47,364 bases of DNA from Aurantimonas coralicida. GTDB lineage: Bacteria; Pseudomonadota; Alphaproteobacteria; Rhizobiales; Rhizobiaceae. Position numbers and translations under genes: made by a program. Shown here one piece after another: positions 33,164-45,406 of the stretch (position 1 is the stretch's first letter; each line of letters begins with the position of its first letter). The notes under the pieces were generated by a model that worked only from the letters and a program-made list of their open reading frames with translations, did not search any database and had not been told where the DNA came from. The stretch lies in contig DRFF01000056.1 in NCBI GenBank assembly GCA_011050685.1, positions 1 through 47,364 of the forward strand. Direction: 5' to 3'.

Positions 33164-36100
33164 TGCCGGCCGGTTTCGAGACCGACCGTCGGGCCTTCTT
33201 GAGCCGCCATGGCAATTCGGAGCACCCGCCGGGCGCGACCGGCGTGCTGGCCGGGCGCGCCGGATGGACGCTCGATCCGGTCATGGCGCTCCGCGCTCGA
33301 ATCCGCCTTGCTCCTGGCGCCCGGGCGCAACTCGCCTTCGTGACGACCGCCGCCGGCTCGCGTGAGACGGCGCTCGAGACCGCCGAACGCTATGCAACCG
33401 TGCCGGCGCTCGACTGGGCGATGGAGGACGCATTGCGATCCGCGGCGATCGAGGCGCGGCGTCTCGGCATGGATACGCGGGCGCTGGCCGAGGCGCAGGC
33501 GCTGTGTCGCGACCTCGTCTTCCCACGGTTGCCGGCGCACCTATCGGTCGCCGTGTCACAAATGGGCCTTCCCGCGCAGGCGCAGCTCTGGAGCATGGGC
33601 CTTTCCGGTGATTTGCCAATTGTCCTGGTGCGGGTTGCCGATGATTTGCATGCGCAACTGCTCCCAAGCGTGGTCCGGGCGCATCAGTGGTGGCTGCGGC
33701 GGGGCCTTCGCGCGGATATCGTCATCCTGCGCGAAGGCGCTTCGGGCTATCAGGAGCCGACCCGCGAACTGTTGTTTTCCACACTCCGCGAAGCGCGTGT
33801 CCCCGAAGGCTTGGGCGGATCGGGAGGCGTTCATCTGCTGGCGGCGGATCAGTTCGGAGCGGGGGAGAGGCTCGCTCTCACGGCTTCGGCACGGTTGTCG
33901 CTCGACGGTGCGGCGACGTCCCTCACCAACGCGGTCACCGCTCCGCGCCCGGTGCGTATCGGACCACCCCACTTCCAACCCGTCGGACCGTCGCCGCCCG
34001 AACCGACGCCCGTCGCCGAGCTCTCACGTCCGCCAGATATCCTATTGGACAACTCCTATGGCGGCTTCTCACCGGCCAATGGCGATTACGTGATCCATCT
34101 CGAAGGTGGCCGCAAGACACCGGCGCCCTGGTGCAACGTCTTGGCCAACGAGCGCTTCGGGACGATCGTGTCGGAGTCCGGACTGGGTTTCACCTGGTGC
34201 ATCAACAGCGGCGAGCATCGGCTGACGCCCTGGTCGAACGATCCCTTGGTCGATCCGCAGGCGGAGGCACTCTACCTGCGCGACGAGGAGACCGCCCGGA
34301 TCTGGACGCCGACGCCGCTACCCTCCGGCGGCGATACGACGTGCCAGATCCGTCACAGCCCCGGAGCCACGACCTGGCAACGCAATGGAGAGGGGCTGGA
34401 GCAGCGTCTCACCGTCTTCGTTCCGCCCGACGCTTCCGTGAAATTGGCGCTTCTCAGCTTGTTCAATCCGGGCCAGAGCGGGCGGCGGTTCACCGCCACC
34501 TACTACGCCGAATGGCTGCTGGGAGCACTGGGCAGCACGGCGCGGCCGCACGTGGTCACCGGCTACGATGCCGAGAGCCGGGCGCTGATTGCCCGCAACG
34601 GCTGGAACCCGGAATTTGGCGACCGCACCGCGTTTCTGGCGGCGAGCCGTCCGCCCCATAGCCTGACATGCGACCGCACGGCGTTTCTTGGCTGGCAGGG
34701 CGATCGCGTTCATCCCGCCGGACTCCTCGCCTGGAGCCTTGACGGCGTGCTCGACGGCATCGCCGACCCCTGCGCGGCGTTTCAGGTTCACATCGACCTC
34801 GCGCCCGGCGCGACGGAGGAGGTCGTTTTCGTGCTTGGCGAAGGCAACGACGCGACCGACGCCGCGCGGCTGGCCGCCCATTGGGGGGACGTCGGCAGGG
34901 CCAGGACGGCGCTCGCCGCAAACCAGGCGCTCTGGACCAAACGACTTGGAGTTGTCACGGTCTCGACGCCGGACCCGGCCTTCGATCTTCTGGTCAACCG
35001 CTGGCTCGTCAACCAGACACTCGCTTCGCGGGTGTTCGCGCGCGCCGGGTTCCATCAGGCCGGCGGTGCTTTCGGATTCCGCGACCAGCTTCAGGACATG
35101 ATGGCGCTCCTGTTCGCAGAGCCGCAGCGCGTGCGGGCCCACATTCTGGAGTGTGCGGCACGGCAGTTCGAACAGGGCGATGTGCTGCACTGGTGGCATC
35201 CGCCGGCGGGGCGTGGCGTGCGGACGCACTGCTCGGACGACCTTTTGTGGCTCGTCTATGCGACCGGCCGCTATGTCGAGGCCACCGGCGACAGCGCGAT
35301 CCTTGCCGAAGAGGTGGCGTTTCTGTCCGCCGCTCCGCTCGGGGACGAGGAGGAAGACCGATACGCTCTCTTCGAGCCGGGTTCGGAACGCGCGACGCTG
35401 TTCGAACATTGCCGACGGGCCTTGGCGCGCGGAGTCACCGCTGGTGCTCACGGACTGCCGCTCATGGGGACAGGCGACTGGAACGATGGAATGGATCGGG
35501 TCGGCAGGGAAGGACGCGGTGAAAGCGTATGGCTCGCCTGGTTCGCCGCCGTCTGCGCCGACGCATTCGCGGAGCTGGCTCGGGTGGTCGGGCGCGAGGA
35601 TCTGGACGAATTGTGGAAGGCGCGCGCCGGCGATCTGCGCATGGCCGCCGATACGGCCGGGTGGGATGGCGGGTGGTATGCGCGGGCCTTCGCCGACGAC
35701 GGTCTGCCCTGGGGCTCGAAGGATAACGACGAATGCCAGATCGACAGCATATCGCAATCCTGGGCGGCGCTGGCCGGCGGGCCATCACCGACACGGACAG
35801 CGGCGGCGGTTGCTGCCGCGACCGCGCGGCTCGTTGATCCTGAAACACGGCTGGTCCGCTTGCTCACCCCACCCTTCGATCGCACACCACGCGACCCGGG
35901 TTATATTCGTGCCTATCCGCCGGGCGTGCGCGAAAACGGCGGCCAGTACACCCATGCGGCGGCCTGGCTGGGCTTGGCTCATGCGCGGCTCGGCGACGGC
36001 GACCGGGCTTACCAGATCTTCGACCTGATCAACCCGATCCGCCGCACCGCCAGCCGCGCTGGCGCGGAGCTATACGGCGCCGAGCCCTATGTCCTGCCGG

Positions 36101-36459
36101 GCGACGTGCGTGGCTCCGAGCCTGGAATCGGGGAGGCGGGCTGGACCTGGTACACCGGCGCCGCAGGCTGGACATGGCAACTCGCCGTCGAAGGCATTCT
36201 CGGCGTCAGCCTTCGGCAGGGTGCCGTGCATATCGCTCCGCGCCTGCCGAGGGCTTGGGGCGGAGCCGACGTCAGGGTGAAGGGACCAACCGGAAGTTTG
36301 ATGATCGGCATCGCAGATCCCGATCATCTGGGCACCGGACGGGTGGAGCTCACGGTCAACGGCGCGCGCATCAAGGGCGATTGCGTCGCGTTTCCGACGG
36401 ACGAAACGGAACACCGCGTCGTCGCACGCTTGTGTCCGATCGAGGCTGGGATCGCTTAG
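33142..36459 (+). CDS. ndvB: Cyclic beta-1,2-glucan synthase NdvB/ChvB, C-terminal GH94 part (frameshifted gene)
   Basis: About 1105 residues continuing NdvB. The GH94-type beta-glucan phosphorylase module controls chain length in characterised homologues (Brucella Cgs). Visible family blocks include ILLDNSYGGFSPANGDYVIH, TPWSNDPLVDP, GAFGFRDQLQDMMAL, LHWWHPPAGRGVRTHCSDD, GTGDWNDGMDRVG with the likely catalytic Asp, and NGGQYTHAAAW. The upstream end (MAQD at 33142) has no ribosome site and lies inside the preceding frame, so it is not an independent gene but the tail of the frameshifted synthase. If the frameshift is real, the cell would make a synthase without its length-control module. Confidence 0.86.
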   Translation: MAQDSAVMPAGFETDRRAFLSRHGNSEHPPGATGVLAGRAGWTLDPVMALRARIRLAPGARAQLAFVTTAAGSRETALETAERYATVPALDWAMEDALRSAAIEARRLGMDTRALAEAQALCRDLVFPRLPAHLSVAVSQMGLPAQAQLWSMGLSGDLPIVLVRVADDLHAQLLPSVVRAHQWWLRRGLRADIVILREGASGYQEPTRELLFSTLREARVPEGLGGSGGVHLLAADQFGAGERLALTASARLSLDGAATSLTNAVTAPRPVRIGPPHFQPVGPSPPEPTPVAELSRPPDILLDNSYGGFSPANGDYVIHLEGGRKTPAPWCNVLANERFGTIVSESGLGFTWCINSGEHRLTPWSNDPLVDPQAEALYLRDEETARIWTPTPLPSGGDTTCQIRHSPGATTWQRNGEGLEQRLTVFVPPDASVKLALLSLFNPGQSGRRFTATYYAEWLLGALGSTARPHVVTGYDAESRALIARNGWNPEFGDRTAFLAASRPPHSLTCDRTAFLGWQGDRVHPAGLLAWSLDGVLDGIADPCAAFQVHIDLAPGATEEVVFVLGEGNDATDAARLAAHWGDVGRARTALAANQALWTKRLGVVTVSTPDPAFDLLVNRWLVNQTLASRVFARAGFHQAGGAFGFRDQLQDMMALLFAEPQRVRAHILECAARQFEQGDVLHWWHPPAGRGVRTHCSDDLLWLVYATGRYVEATGDSAILAEEVAFLSAAPLGDEEEDRYALFEPGSERATLFEHCRRALARGVTAGAHGLPLMGTGDWNDGMDRVGREGRGESVWLAWFAAVCADAFAELARVVGREDLDELWKARAGDLRMAADTAGWDGGWYARAFADDGLPWGSKDNDECQIDSISQSWAALAGGPSPTRTAAAVAAATARLVDPETRLVRLLTPPFDRTPRDPGYIRAYPPGVRENGGQYTHAAAWLGLAHARLGDGDRAYQIFDLINPIRRTASRAGAELYGAEPYVLPGDVRGSEPGIGEAGWTWYTGAAGWTWQLAVEGILGVSLRQGAVHIAPRLPRAWGGADVRVKGPTGSLMIGIADPDHLGTGRVELTVNGARIKGDCVAFPTDETEHRVVARLCPIEAGIA

Positions 36460-36558
36460 GCGAGACCGCCGTGGCGACCCAAGGCGCCCGGCCGCGACGC
36501 CGGGAGCGAGGCGCATGCGTCTTGTGGCATGGCGCCGCCGAAGCGGGCGGTGCAATCG

Positions 36559-38528
<1,970 letters not shown>

Positions 38529-38532
<4 letters not shown>

Positions 38533-38840
38533 ACGTGCGACGCGATGAGCAGGACAAGCCAGTCGAGACGGAGAAGGTCAATCATCTGGCTGAGACCGTC
38601 CGAATCAGAGGCGAGCGCCACCGCCAATGGCTGCGGGAGGGCGAGCCGACGGTGGCGAAGCGGCTGGCGCAGATCGGCGTTCTCGGCTGGATCATCGTGG
38701 TGCCGACCCTCATCGGCCTCTTCGTGGGTCGCTGGCTCGACCGGATGTTCGAGTCGGGACTGACGATCACCGGGGCGTTGCTGATGATCGGCCTTGCGAT
38801 CGGCTGCTGGTCGGCCTGGAAATGGATGAATGGGCAATGA
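38529..38840 (+). CDS. atpQ: N-type ATPase small membrane subunit AtpQ
   Basis: A 103-residue protein with a charged cytosolic N-terminus (45 residues) and two helices (IGVLGWIIVVPTLIGLFVGRWL and ITGALLMIGLAIGCWSAW), related to AtpI/AtpZ. The GRWLDRMF and GCWSAWKWM patterns are typical of the N-ATPase version. AtpI-like proteins assist c-ring assembly or bind Mg2+; the exact role of AtpQ is not established. Four-base overlaps on both sides keep it in the operon. Confidence 0.85.
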
Positions 38841-39142
38841 CCCTGATCGATACCGCCCAGGCGATGGACTGGCGAACGCCGATGGTGCTTTTCGGCTTCC
38901 TCGCGGCGGGCCTTGCTCTCGGCTTGGCCCACTTCTCGGCCCTCTGGTACCAGGCACAGCGGCTCGCGAGCGGTACGTCACCTTGGCGGACCGCGACCGT
39001 GGCGATCGCGCGGTTCGCGCTGCTTGTCGGAGCGCTCACGCTGGCCAGCCTCCACGGCGCGCCGGCCCTGTTCGCGATGACGATCGGCTTGCTCGGCGGC
39101 CGCGCCTTCGTCATGCGCCGTGTTGGAAGGCTCGCCGAATGA
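38837..39142 (+). CDS. atpR: N-type ATPase small membrane subunit AtpR
   Basis: A 101-residue protein with three predicted helices (VLFGFLAAGLALGLAHFSALW, VAIARFALLVGALTLASL and LFAMTIGLLGGRAFVMR). A conserved-looking arginine in each of the last two helices is the feature by which AtpR was proposed to face the c-ring and the a subunit. AtpR occurs only in N-ATPase operons, so its presence is strong support for the operon type. The start at 38837 overlaps the atpQ stop. Confidence 0.87.
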   Translation: MTLIDTAQAMDWRTPMVLFGFLAAGLALGLAHFSALWYQAQRLASGTSPWRTATVAIARFALLVGALTLASLHGAPALFAMTIGLLGGRAFVMRRVGRLAE

Positions 39143-39837
39143 ACTCGCCGCTGACCACCGAAGCGATGTTCCAGCTTGGCCCGGTCCCGATTACCGAGCC
39201 GATCCTCGTAACCTGGGCGTTGATGGTGCTGCTCGCCGCCGGTGGCATGGCGGTGTCTCGTCGTCTGTCGCTCGTGCCGTCGTCGCTTCAGGCGGCGCTG
39301 GAACTTGTCGTCGTGACGGTCGACGGGCAGATCCGCGAAACGATGCAGGCGGAGCCCGCTGACTATCGCGCCTTCATCGGTACGCTCTTCGTCTTCATTC
39401 TCTTCGCTAACTGGACCTCGCTGGTGCCAGGCGTCGAGCCGCCGACCGCCAATCTGGAAACCGACGCGGCGTTGGCGCTGCTGGTCTTCCTGGCGGTGAT
39501 CTGGTTCGGCGTCCGGGCGGGGGGCGTCGGTGGCTATCTCAAAAGCTTTGCCTCGCCGAGCGTCCTGATGATCCCGCTCAACTTCGTCGAGAGCATCACA
39601 CGCACCTTCTCCCTGCTCGTTCGCCTCTTCGGCAACATCATGAGCGGGGTTTTCGTCATCGGCATCGTCCTGTCGCTGGCCGGGCTCCTCGTCCCGATCC
39701 CGTTGATGGCGCTCGATCTCCTGACCGGTGCCGTCCAGGCCTACATCTTCGCCGTCCTCGCGACGGTGTTCATCGCCGGAGCCGTCAATGACGGACGCCC
39801 GGCTCCCACGAAGACCAAGGAAAGGGCTACACAATGA
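39139..39837 (+). CDS. atpB: N-type ATPase a subunit
   Basis: A 232-residue membrane a subunit with about five to six helices. The essential arginine lies in [18 protein letters not shown] at about residue 165; it faces the c-ring carboxylates during ion translocation. The segment [27 protein letters not shown] forms the ion-channel region. It is shorter than E. coli subunit a (271) at the N-terminus, as in other N-ATPases. Four-base overlaps join it to atpR and atpE. Confidence 0.92.
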   Translation: MNSPLTTEAMFQLGPVPITEPILVTWALMVLLAAGGMAVSRRLSLVPSSLQAALELVVVTVDGQIRETMQAEPADYRAFIGTLFVFILFANWTSLVPGVEPPTANLETDAALALLVFLAVIWFGVRAGGVGGYLKSFASPSVLMIPLNFVESITRTFSLLVRLFGNIMSGVFVIGIVLSLAGLLVPIPLMALDLLTGAVQAYIFAVLATVFIAGAVNDGRPAPTKTKERATQ

Positions 39838-40079
39838 ACTGGCTAGCGCTCGCAAGCATTCTGGGCGCGGTGATCGCGGTTTCCTTCGGCGCGATCGGAC
39901 CGGCCCTCGCCGAGGGGCGCTCGGTCGCCGCGGCGATGGACGCCATCGCCCGGCAGCCCGAAGCGTCCGCGACGATCTCCCGCACGCTGTTCGTCGGTCT
40001 GGCGATGATCGAGACCATGGCGATCTATTGCCTGGTCGTGGCGTTGCTTCTGCTTTTCGCCAACCCCTTGTTGCTCTGA
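39834..40079 (+). CDS. atpE: N-type ATPase c subunit with two carboxylates
   Basis: An 81-residue hairpin of two helices. The main ion-binding glutamate is E60 in the second helix (MIETMAIY). Aligned with the sodium-binding c subunit of Ilyobacter tartaricus, E60 equals E65, T61 equals S66, M62 equals T67 and Y65 equals Y70. The position of Q32 is a second glutamate, E27 (PALAEGRS). Two carboxylates per hairpin were found in the proton-specific c17 ring of the Burkholderia pseudomallei N-ATPase, so the ion here could be H+ despite the partial sodium signature. Overlaps atpB by four bases. Confidence 0.93.
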   Translation: MNWLALASILGAVIAVSFGAIGPALAEGRSVAAAMDAIARQPEASATISRTLFVGLAMIETMAIYCLVVALLLLFANPLLL

Positions 40080-40085
40080 TTGCCC

Positions 40086-40812
40086 ATGCGCATCGACTGG
40101 TGGACGTTGGGCATCCAGACCGTCAACGTCCTGATCCTGGTCTGGCTCCTGGCGCGCTTCTTCTGGCGACCGCTCGCGGCGATGATCGAGACGCGGCGCA
40201 AGGCCGCGGCGGGGTCTCTGGCCGAGGCGGAGGCCGAGCGTAGCGAGGCGCGATCGGCGCTCGCCGAAATCGAGACGACGCGCGCGGGCTTTGCCGAGGA
40301 GCGGGCGCGTATCGTCGCGGAGGCACAGGTCGCCGCCGAAAAGGTCCGTGCCGGCGTGTTGGCAAAGGCCGAAGCGGAAGCGGAGGTTCTGAGGGATACG
40401 GCGAGAGCGGAAATCGAGAAGGAAACGGAGGCGAATCGCGAGAATTGGGCCGAGCAGGCCTCCCGGCTCGCCGTCGACATCGCCCGGCGACTGGTGGCGC
40501 GATTGGACGACAAGGCTTTGCAGGAGGCATTTTTGGATTCGCTGGTCGCGGAGATAGGCCGTCTTCCCGACCATGCCCGTCACAGCCTTGCACGGGACGG
40601 CGCGATCTTCGAGGCGGTCAGTGCCAGCCCTCTCGCGGACGAAGACAAGGAGCGCGTCCGGACGCGTCTCGTCGACGCGCTGGGCGGCAGCCCGAGGCTC
40701 GACTTCAAGGCGGATCCCAAGCTGCTCGCCGGCCTTGAATTGCATGGATCGCATATCCTGGTGACCAACAGCTGGCGCGCCGATCTCGACCGCATCCTGA
40801 CGGAGCTTTCCC

Positions 40813-40829
<17 letters not shown>
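40086..40829 (+). CDS. atpF: N-type ATPase b subunit with delta-like C-terminal extension
   Basis: A 247-residue protein, far longer than subunit b alone (about 155). An N-terminal helix ([15 protein letters not shown]) anchors a long alanine/glutamate-rich coiled coil, about 35-150. The last 90 residues are not coil-like: SLVAEIGRL, then [33 protein letters not shown]. They resemble the C-terminal strand region of the delta/OSCP subunit. This fits the absence of atpH from the operon: the stator cap seems fused to b. The ATG at 40086 is used; the preceding TTG at 40080 is less likely. It overlaps atpA by 17 bases. Confidence 0.88.
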
Positions 40830-42353
<1,524 letters not shown>

Positions 42354-42357
<4 letters not shown>

Positions 42358-43211
42358 GCGACCGGCTCGCCGACGTCTCTGCCCGCATCGAGGGCATCCG
42401 CCAGCTCGGCACCGTGGTCAACGCCATGCGTGGGATCGCCGGGGCTCGGGTGCAGAAAGCGCGCGACGAGTTGAGCGCGGTCGACGCCTACGCCCAGACG
42501 ATCGCCGCGGGGCTTGCTCAGGTATTGGCCCAGGTTTCCACCGAGGCGCCGCCTCCACCGGAGCGGACGAGCAAGGCAGCGCTCGTCGTCTTTGGCGCCG
42601 AACAGGGGTTCGCCGGAGCCTTCAACGAGCGCGTGTTGGCGACGATCGCCGACGAGGTGCCGGTGCCGGTGCTCTTTCTTATCGGCACGCGCGGATTATC
42701 CCATGCCGCCGAACGAGGCATTGCGGCCGACTGGACCAGCGCGATGCCCTCCCATTCCTCCGGCATTCCGAAGCTCGCCAGCGACATTTGCGACGCGCTC
42801 TACCAGAGGATCGGGGCAGGAGGGGTCGAACGGGTGACGGCGGTCTTCGCCGATGGGTCCGTCGGGGCCGAGCCGACGGTCGTTCGTCGGCCTCTTCTGC
42901 CGCTGGACCCTGCCACGTTCGCGGGGGTTGAGCACAGGAAGCCGCCGATCCTTAATTTGCCGACCCGCAAGCTCCTGGCCGATCTCACCGCCGAATACTT
43001 GCATGCTCTGTTCTGCGAGGTTGCGTTGCACGCCTTCGCTGCGGAAAACCAGGCACGGATGACGGCAATGGCCGCGGCGCATCGCGAAATCGATCGGCAG
43101 CTCGGCGCTTTGCGGGCGACGTTCCGACATGTACGCCAGGAACAGATCACCGCGGAGATCATCGAGCTCGCAGGCGGCGCGGCGGCGAGCCAGAGGCGAC
43201 CAGGAGTGTGA
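42354..43211 (+). CDS. atpG: N-type ATPase gamma subunit
   Basis: A 285-residue gamma subunit, the rotating central shaft. The paired terminal helices are clear: [29 protein letters not shown] at the start and [27 protein letters not shown] towards the end. The middle domain ([19 protein letters not shown]) keeps the family GxQGLCGxxN pattern as [11 protein letters not shown]. It is the last gene of the nine-gene set. The beta-CASP nuclease gene follows after 87 bases without a visible terminator. Confidence 0.92.
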
Positions 43212-43298
43212 AGGCCGTGGGCCTGCCGTGAGGCGATTACCGACCTGAACGCGGCGACCGAGGGCAATCAATTCTGACGATAACGGCTGGAGCTTCCA

Positions 43299-44918
43299 AT
43301 GAGCCAAGATAGCACGAAAACGGGCCAGGGCTCGATCCTCCGGTTCCACGGAGCGGCACAGGCCGTCACCGGCTCATGTTTCGAACTGGAGGTTGCCGGC
43401 GGCCGGCTTTTGATCGACTGCGGCCTGTTCCAGGGATCGAAGTCGGAGAAGGAGTTGAACTACCGCGCCTTTCCGTTCGAGCCGAAGCAGGTCGATGCGG
43501 TGCTGCTGACCCACGCCCACATCGACCATTCCGGGCTGCTACCGAAGCTGACCAAGCATGGGTTCGGCGGCCCCGTCTTCGCCAGCCGCGCGACCCAGGA
43601 CCTGTGCAGCGTCATGCTGCCCGACTCGGCCTATATCCAGGATACCGAAGTCGCGCATCTCAACCGCCGCAACAAGCGGCGCGGTCGCAGGGTCGTGGCG
43701 CCGATCTATGACGCTGCCGACGTCGCCCAATGCCTGAGCCAATTCCGGGCCATTGCGTTCAACGCATGGTTCGATGTGATGGCCGGCGTCAGGGCGCGTT
43801 ATTGGAACGCGGGGCACCTTCTCGGCTCTGCCTCCATCGAAATCGAGATCGCCAGCTCCGGAGATCGACCACTGCGGCTGCTGTTTTCCGGCGACCTCGG
43901 CCCCGCTCACAAGCTGTTGCAAGCCGATCCGGACGCGCCGAGCGGCTTCGACTATGTCATCTGCGAAAGCACTTACGGCGACGAAGATCGTGCCGGGGCG
44001 TCGGAAGCCGATCGTCGCCGGATGCTGCGAGACGCGGTGAGGGCGGCGAACAACCCGGGCGGGGCGCTCCTGATCCCGTCCTTTGCGGTCGAACGGACGC
44101 AGGAGCTCCTGGTCGACCTGCAGCGTCTCATCGAGACCGGCGATCTGCCGGCGATTCCGATCGTCATCGATTCGCCGCTCGCCACCCGTGCCACCCGGGT
44201 CTTCCACGACCATGCGGGGGAATTGGAGCACGGCGATATTCTGTCGCGCGCTTTGCGGGCACCGAACATCCGCTTCACCGAGACGGTCGACGAGAGCAAA
44301 GCGCTGGATCGGATGAAAGGCTTCCATATCGTGATCGCGGCCAGCGGAATGTGCGAGGCCGGACGCATCCGGCATCGTTTGAAGAATTGGCTGTGGCGGC
44401 CGGAAGCGACCGTGCTTTTTGTCGGCTTCCAGGCCCAGGGCACGCTGGGCCGGATATTGAAGGACGGGGCTCGTCAGGTCCGTATTCAAGGCGATGAGTT
44501 CGTCGTGCGGGCACAAATCCGCGAGATCGATCTCTACTCCGGCCATGCCGACGGACCCGAGCTTTGCGAATGGCTGTCGGAACGGCGTCCGGTGGAGGCC
44601 GGTCTGTTCCTCGTGCATGGGGAAGTCGAGGCGATCGAGGGGCTGAAGCAGCGTGTGAGCGCGGTGATTCCGAACGAGCGGGTCATCGTGCCGCGATTGG
44701 ACGACGGCTTCAGGCTCACGGCCGAGGCCGCCATCCCGCTGAAATCCGACACGCCGCGCCGCCTCGACCCGGGCAAGCTGGCTCATCTCGACTGGCACAA
44801 CGACGTTTCGAAACTCTTCCTCGACATTAATGAAAGGCTCGAAAAGGCGGCCGACGACAAGGCGCGCGGGGTTGTGATCCGGACACTTCGACGCGCCCTC
44901 GGCGCGAGTGACGGTTAG
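43299..44918 (+). CDS. Metallo-beta-lactamase / beta-CASP RNase-like protein
   Basis: A 539-residue nuclease-type MBL. The zinc site HAHIDHSG lies near residue 72, followed by WNAGHLLGSASI and FSGDLG. The beta-CASP part has ESTYGDEDR, IPSFAVERTQELL, VDESKALD and ASGMCEAGRIRHRL, and the C-terminal SGHAD and VHGE motifs close the active site. This is the bacterial CPSF73-like group, acting on RNA ends. GGAG precedes the start. It follows the N-ATPase operon closely in the same direction, suggesting the same FNR-type control. No coupling to RNase J is visible. Confidence 0.88.
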   Translation: MSQDSTKTGQGSILRFHGAAQAVTGSCFELEVAGGRLLIDCGLFQGSKSEKELNYRAFPFEPKQVDAVLLTHAHIDHSGLLPKLTKHGFGGPVFASRATQDLCSVMLPDSAYIQDTEVAHLNRRNKRRGRRVVAPIYDAADVAQCLSQFRAIAFNAWFDVMAGVRARYWNAGHLLGSASIEIEIASSGDRPLRLLFSGDLGPAHKLLQADPDAPSGFDYVICESTYGDEDRAGASEADRRRMLRDAVRAANNPGGALLIPSFAVERTQELLVDLQRLIETGDLPAIPIVIDSPLATRATRVFHDHAGELEHGDILSRALRAPNIRFTETVDESKALDRMKGFHIVIAASGMCEAGRIRHRLKNWLWRPEATVLFVGFQAQGTLGRILKDGARQVRIQGDEFVVRAQIREIDLYSGHADGPELCEWLSERRPVEAGLFLVHGEVEAIEGLKQRVSAVIPNERVIVPRLDDGFRLTAEAAIPLKSDTPRRLDPGKLAHLDWHNDVSKLFLDINERLEKAADDKARGVVIRTLRRALGASDG

Positions 44919-44941
44919 ATGCATGAGGCCTCCTTCGCGGC

Positions 44942-44955
44942 TTGATCCGGATCAA
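44942..44955. promoter_or_regulatory. FNR/FixK-type site TTGATCCGGATCAA
   Basis: A perfect full 14-bp palindrome, first of a tandem pair (centres 35 bases apart) upstream of the Hsp20 remnant and ftsH. Confidence 0.85.
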
Positions 44956-44976
44956 GCGCCGCCAAGATGCAAAATC

Positions 44977-44990
44977 TTGATCAGGATCAA
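44977..44990. promoter_or_regulatory. FNR/FixK-type site TTGATCAGGATCAA
   Basis: Second site of the tandem pair; exact consensus. It predicts transcription from about 45025, through the Hsp20 remnant into ftsH. Confidence 0.85.
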
Positions 44991-45071
44991 TGCCGAAGCC
45001 GCATGCGCCGGCTTTGGTCATCCCGTTCAGCGGCTCCGGCGGACCAGCACGGTATCGCGACATGCTTCTAA

Positions 45072-45247
45072 GCCCGCAAGAAGGAAAAGGACTACTACCT
45101 CTCCGAGCGCCGCTACGGGTCCTTCCGGGTTCCCGAGACGCCGACAAGATCGCGGCGAGTTTCACCAAGGGCGTGCTGACCGTGAAACTGCCGAAGACGG
45201 CCGAGGTGCAGAGCAAGGAAAAGAAGATCGCGGTGACGGCCGCCTGA
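45072..45247 (+). pseudogene. Hsp20 small heat-shock protein remnant
   Basis: Only the end of an alpha-crystallin domain survives. After an in-frame TAA at 45069-45071 one frame reads KKEKDYYLSERRYGSFRVPE. A deletion/frameshift follows and the second frame reads DADKIAASFTKGVLTVKLPK to a stop at 45247. The first two thirds of the protein are absent, and the tandem FNR-type sites lie only about 80 bases upstream. So an internal deletion has joined the old hsp20 promoter to the gene's tail. The remaining 160 bases to ftsH hold no gene. Confidence 0.8.
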
Positions 45248-45406
45248 CCGGCTGGTCCGCCAAGGCAAGCGGTCGTCGCGGGTGTCCCTGCGGTGACCGC
45301 CATTATGTTCATGCCGTCGTCTTGCCGCGACCGCATTTCCCGCCCGTCTTGATGCAGTCGGAAGTTGACCGTCAAGACCGCGTCTTTTGATTGACCGGAG
45401 CCATAC

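Noticed and set aside
45365-45375. TTGACCGTCAA just before ftsH as another FNR-type site
   Set aside because: The half-sites are separated by one base instead of four, so the spacing does not fit the CRP/FNR family.
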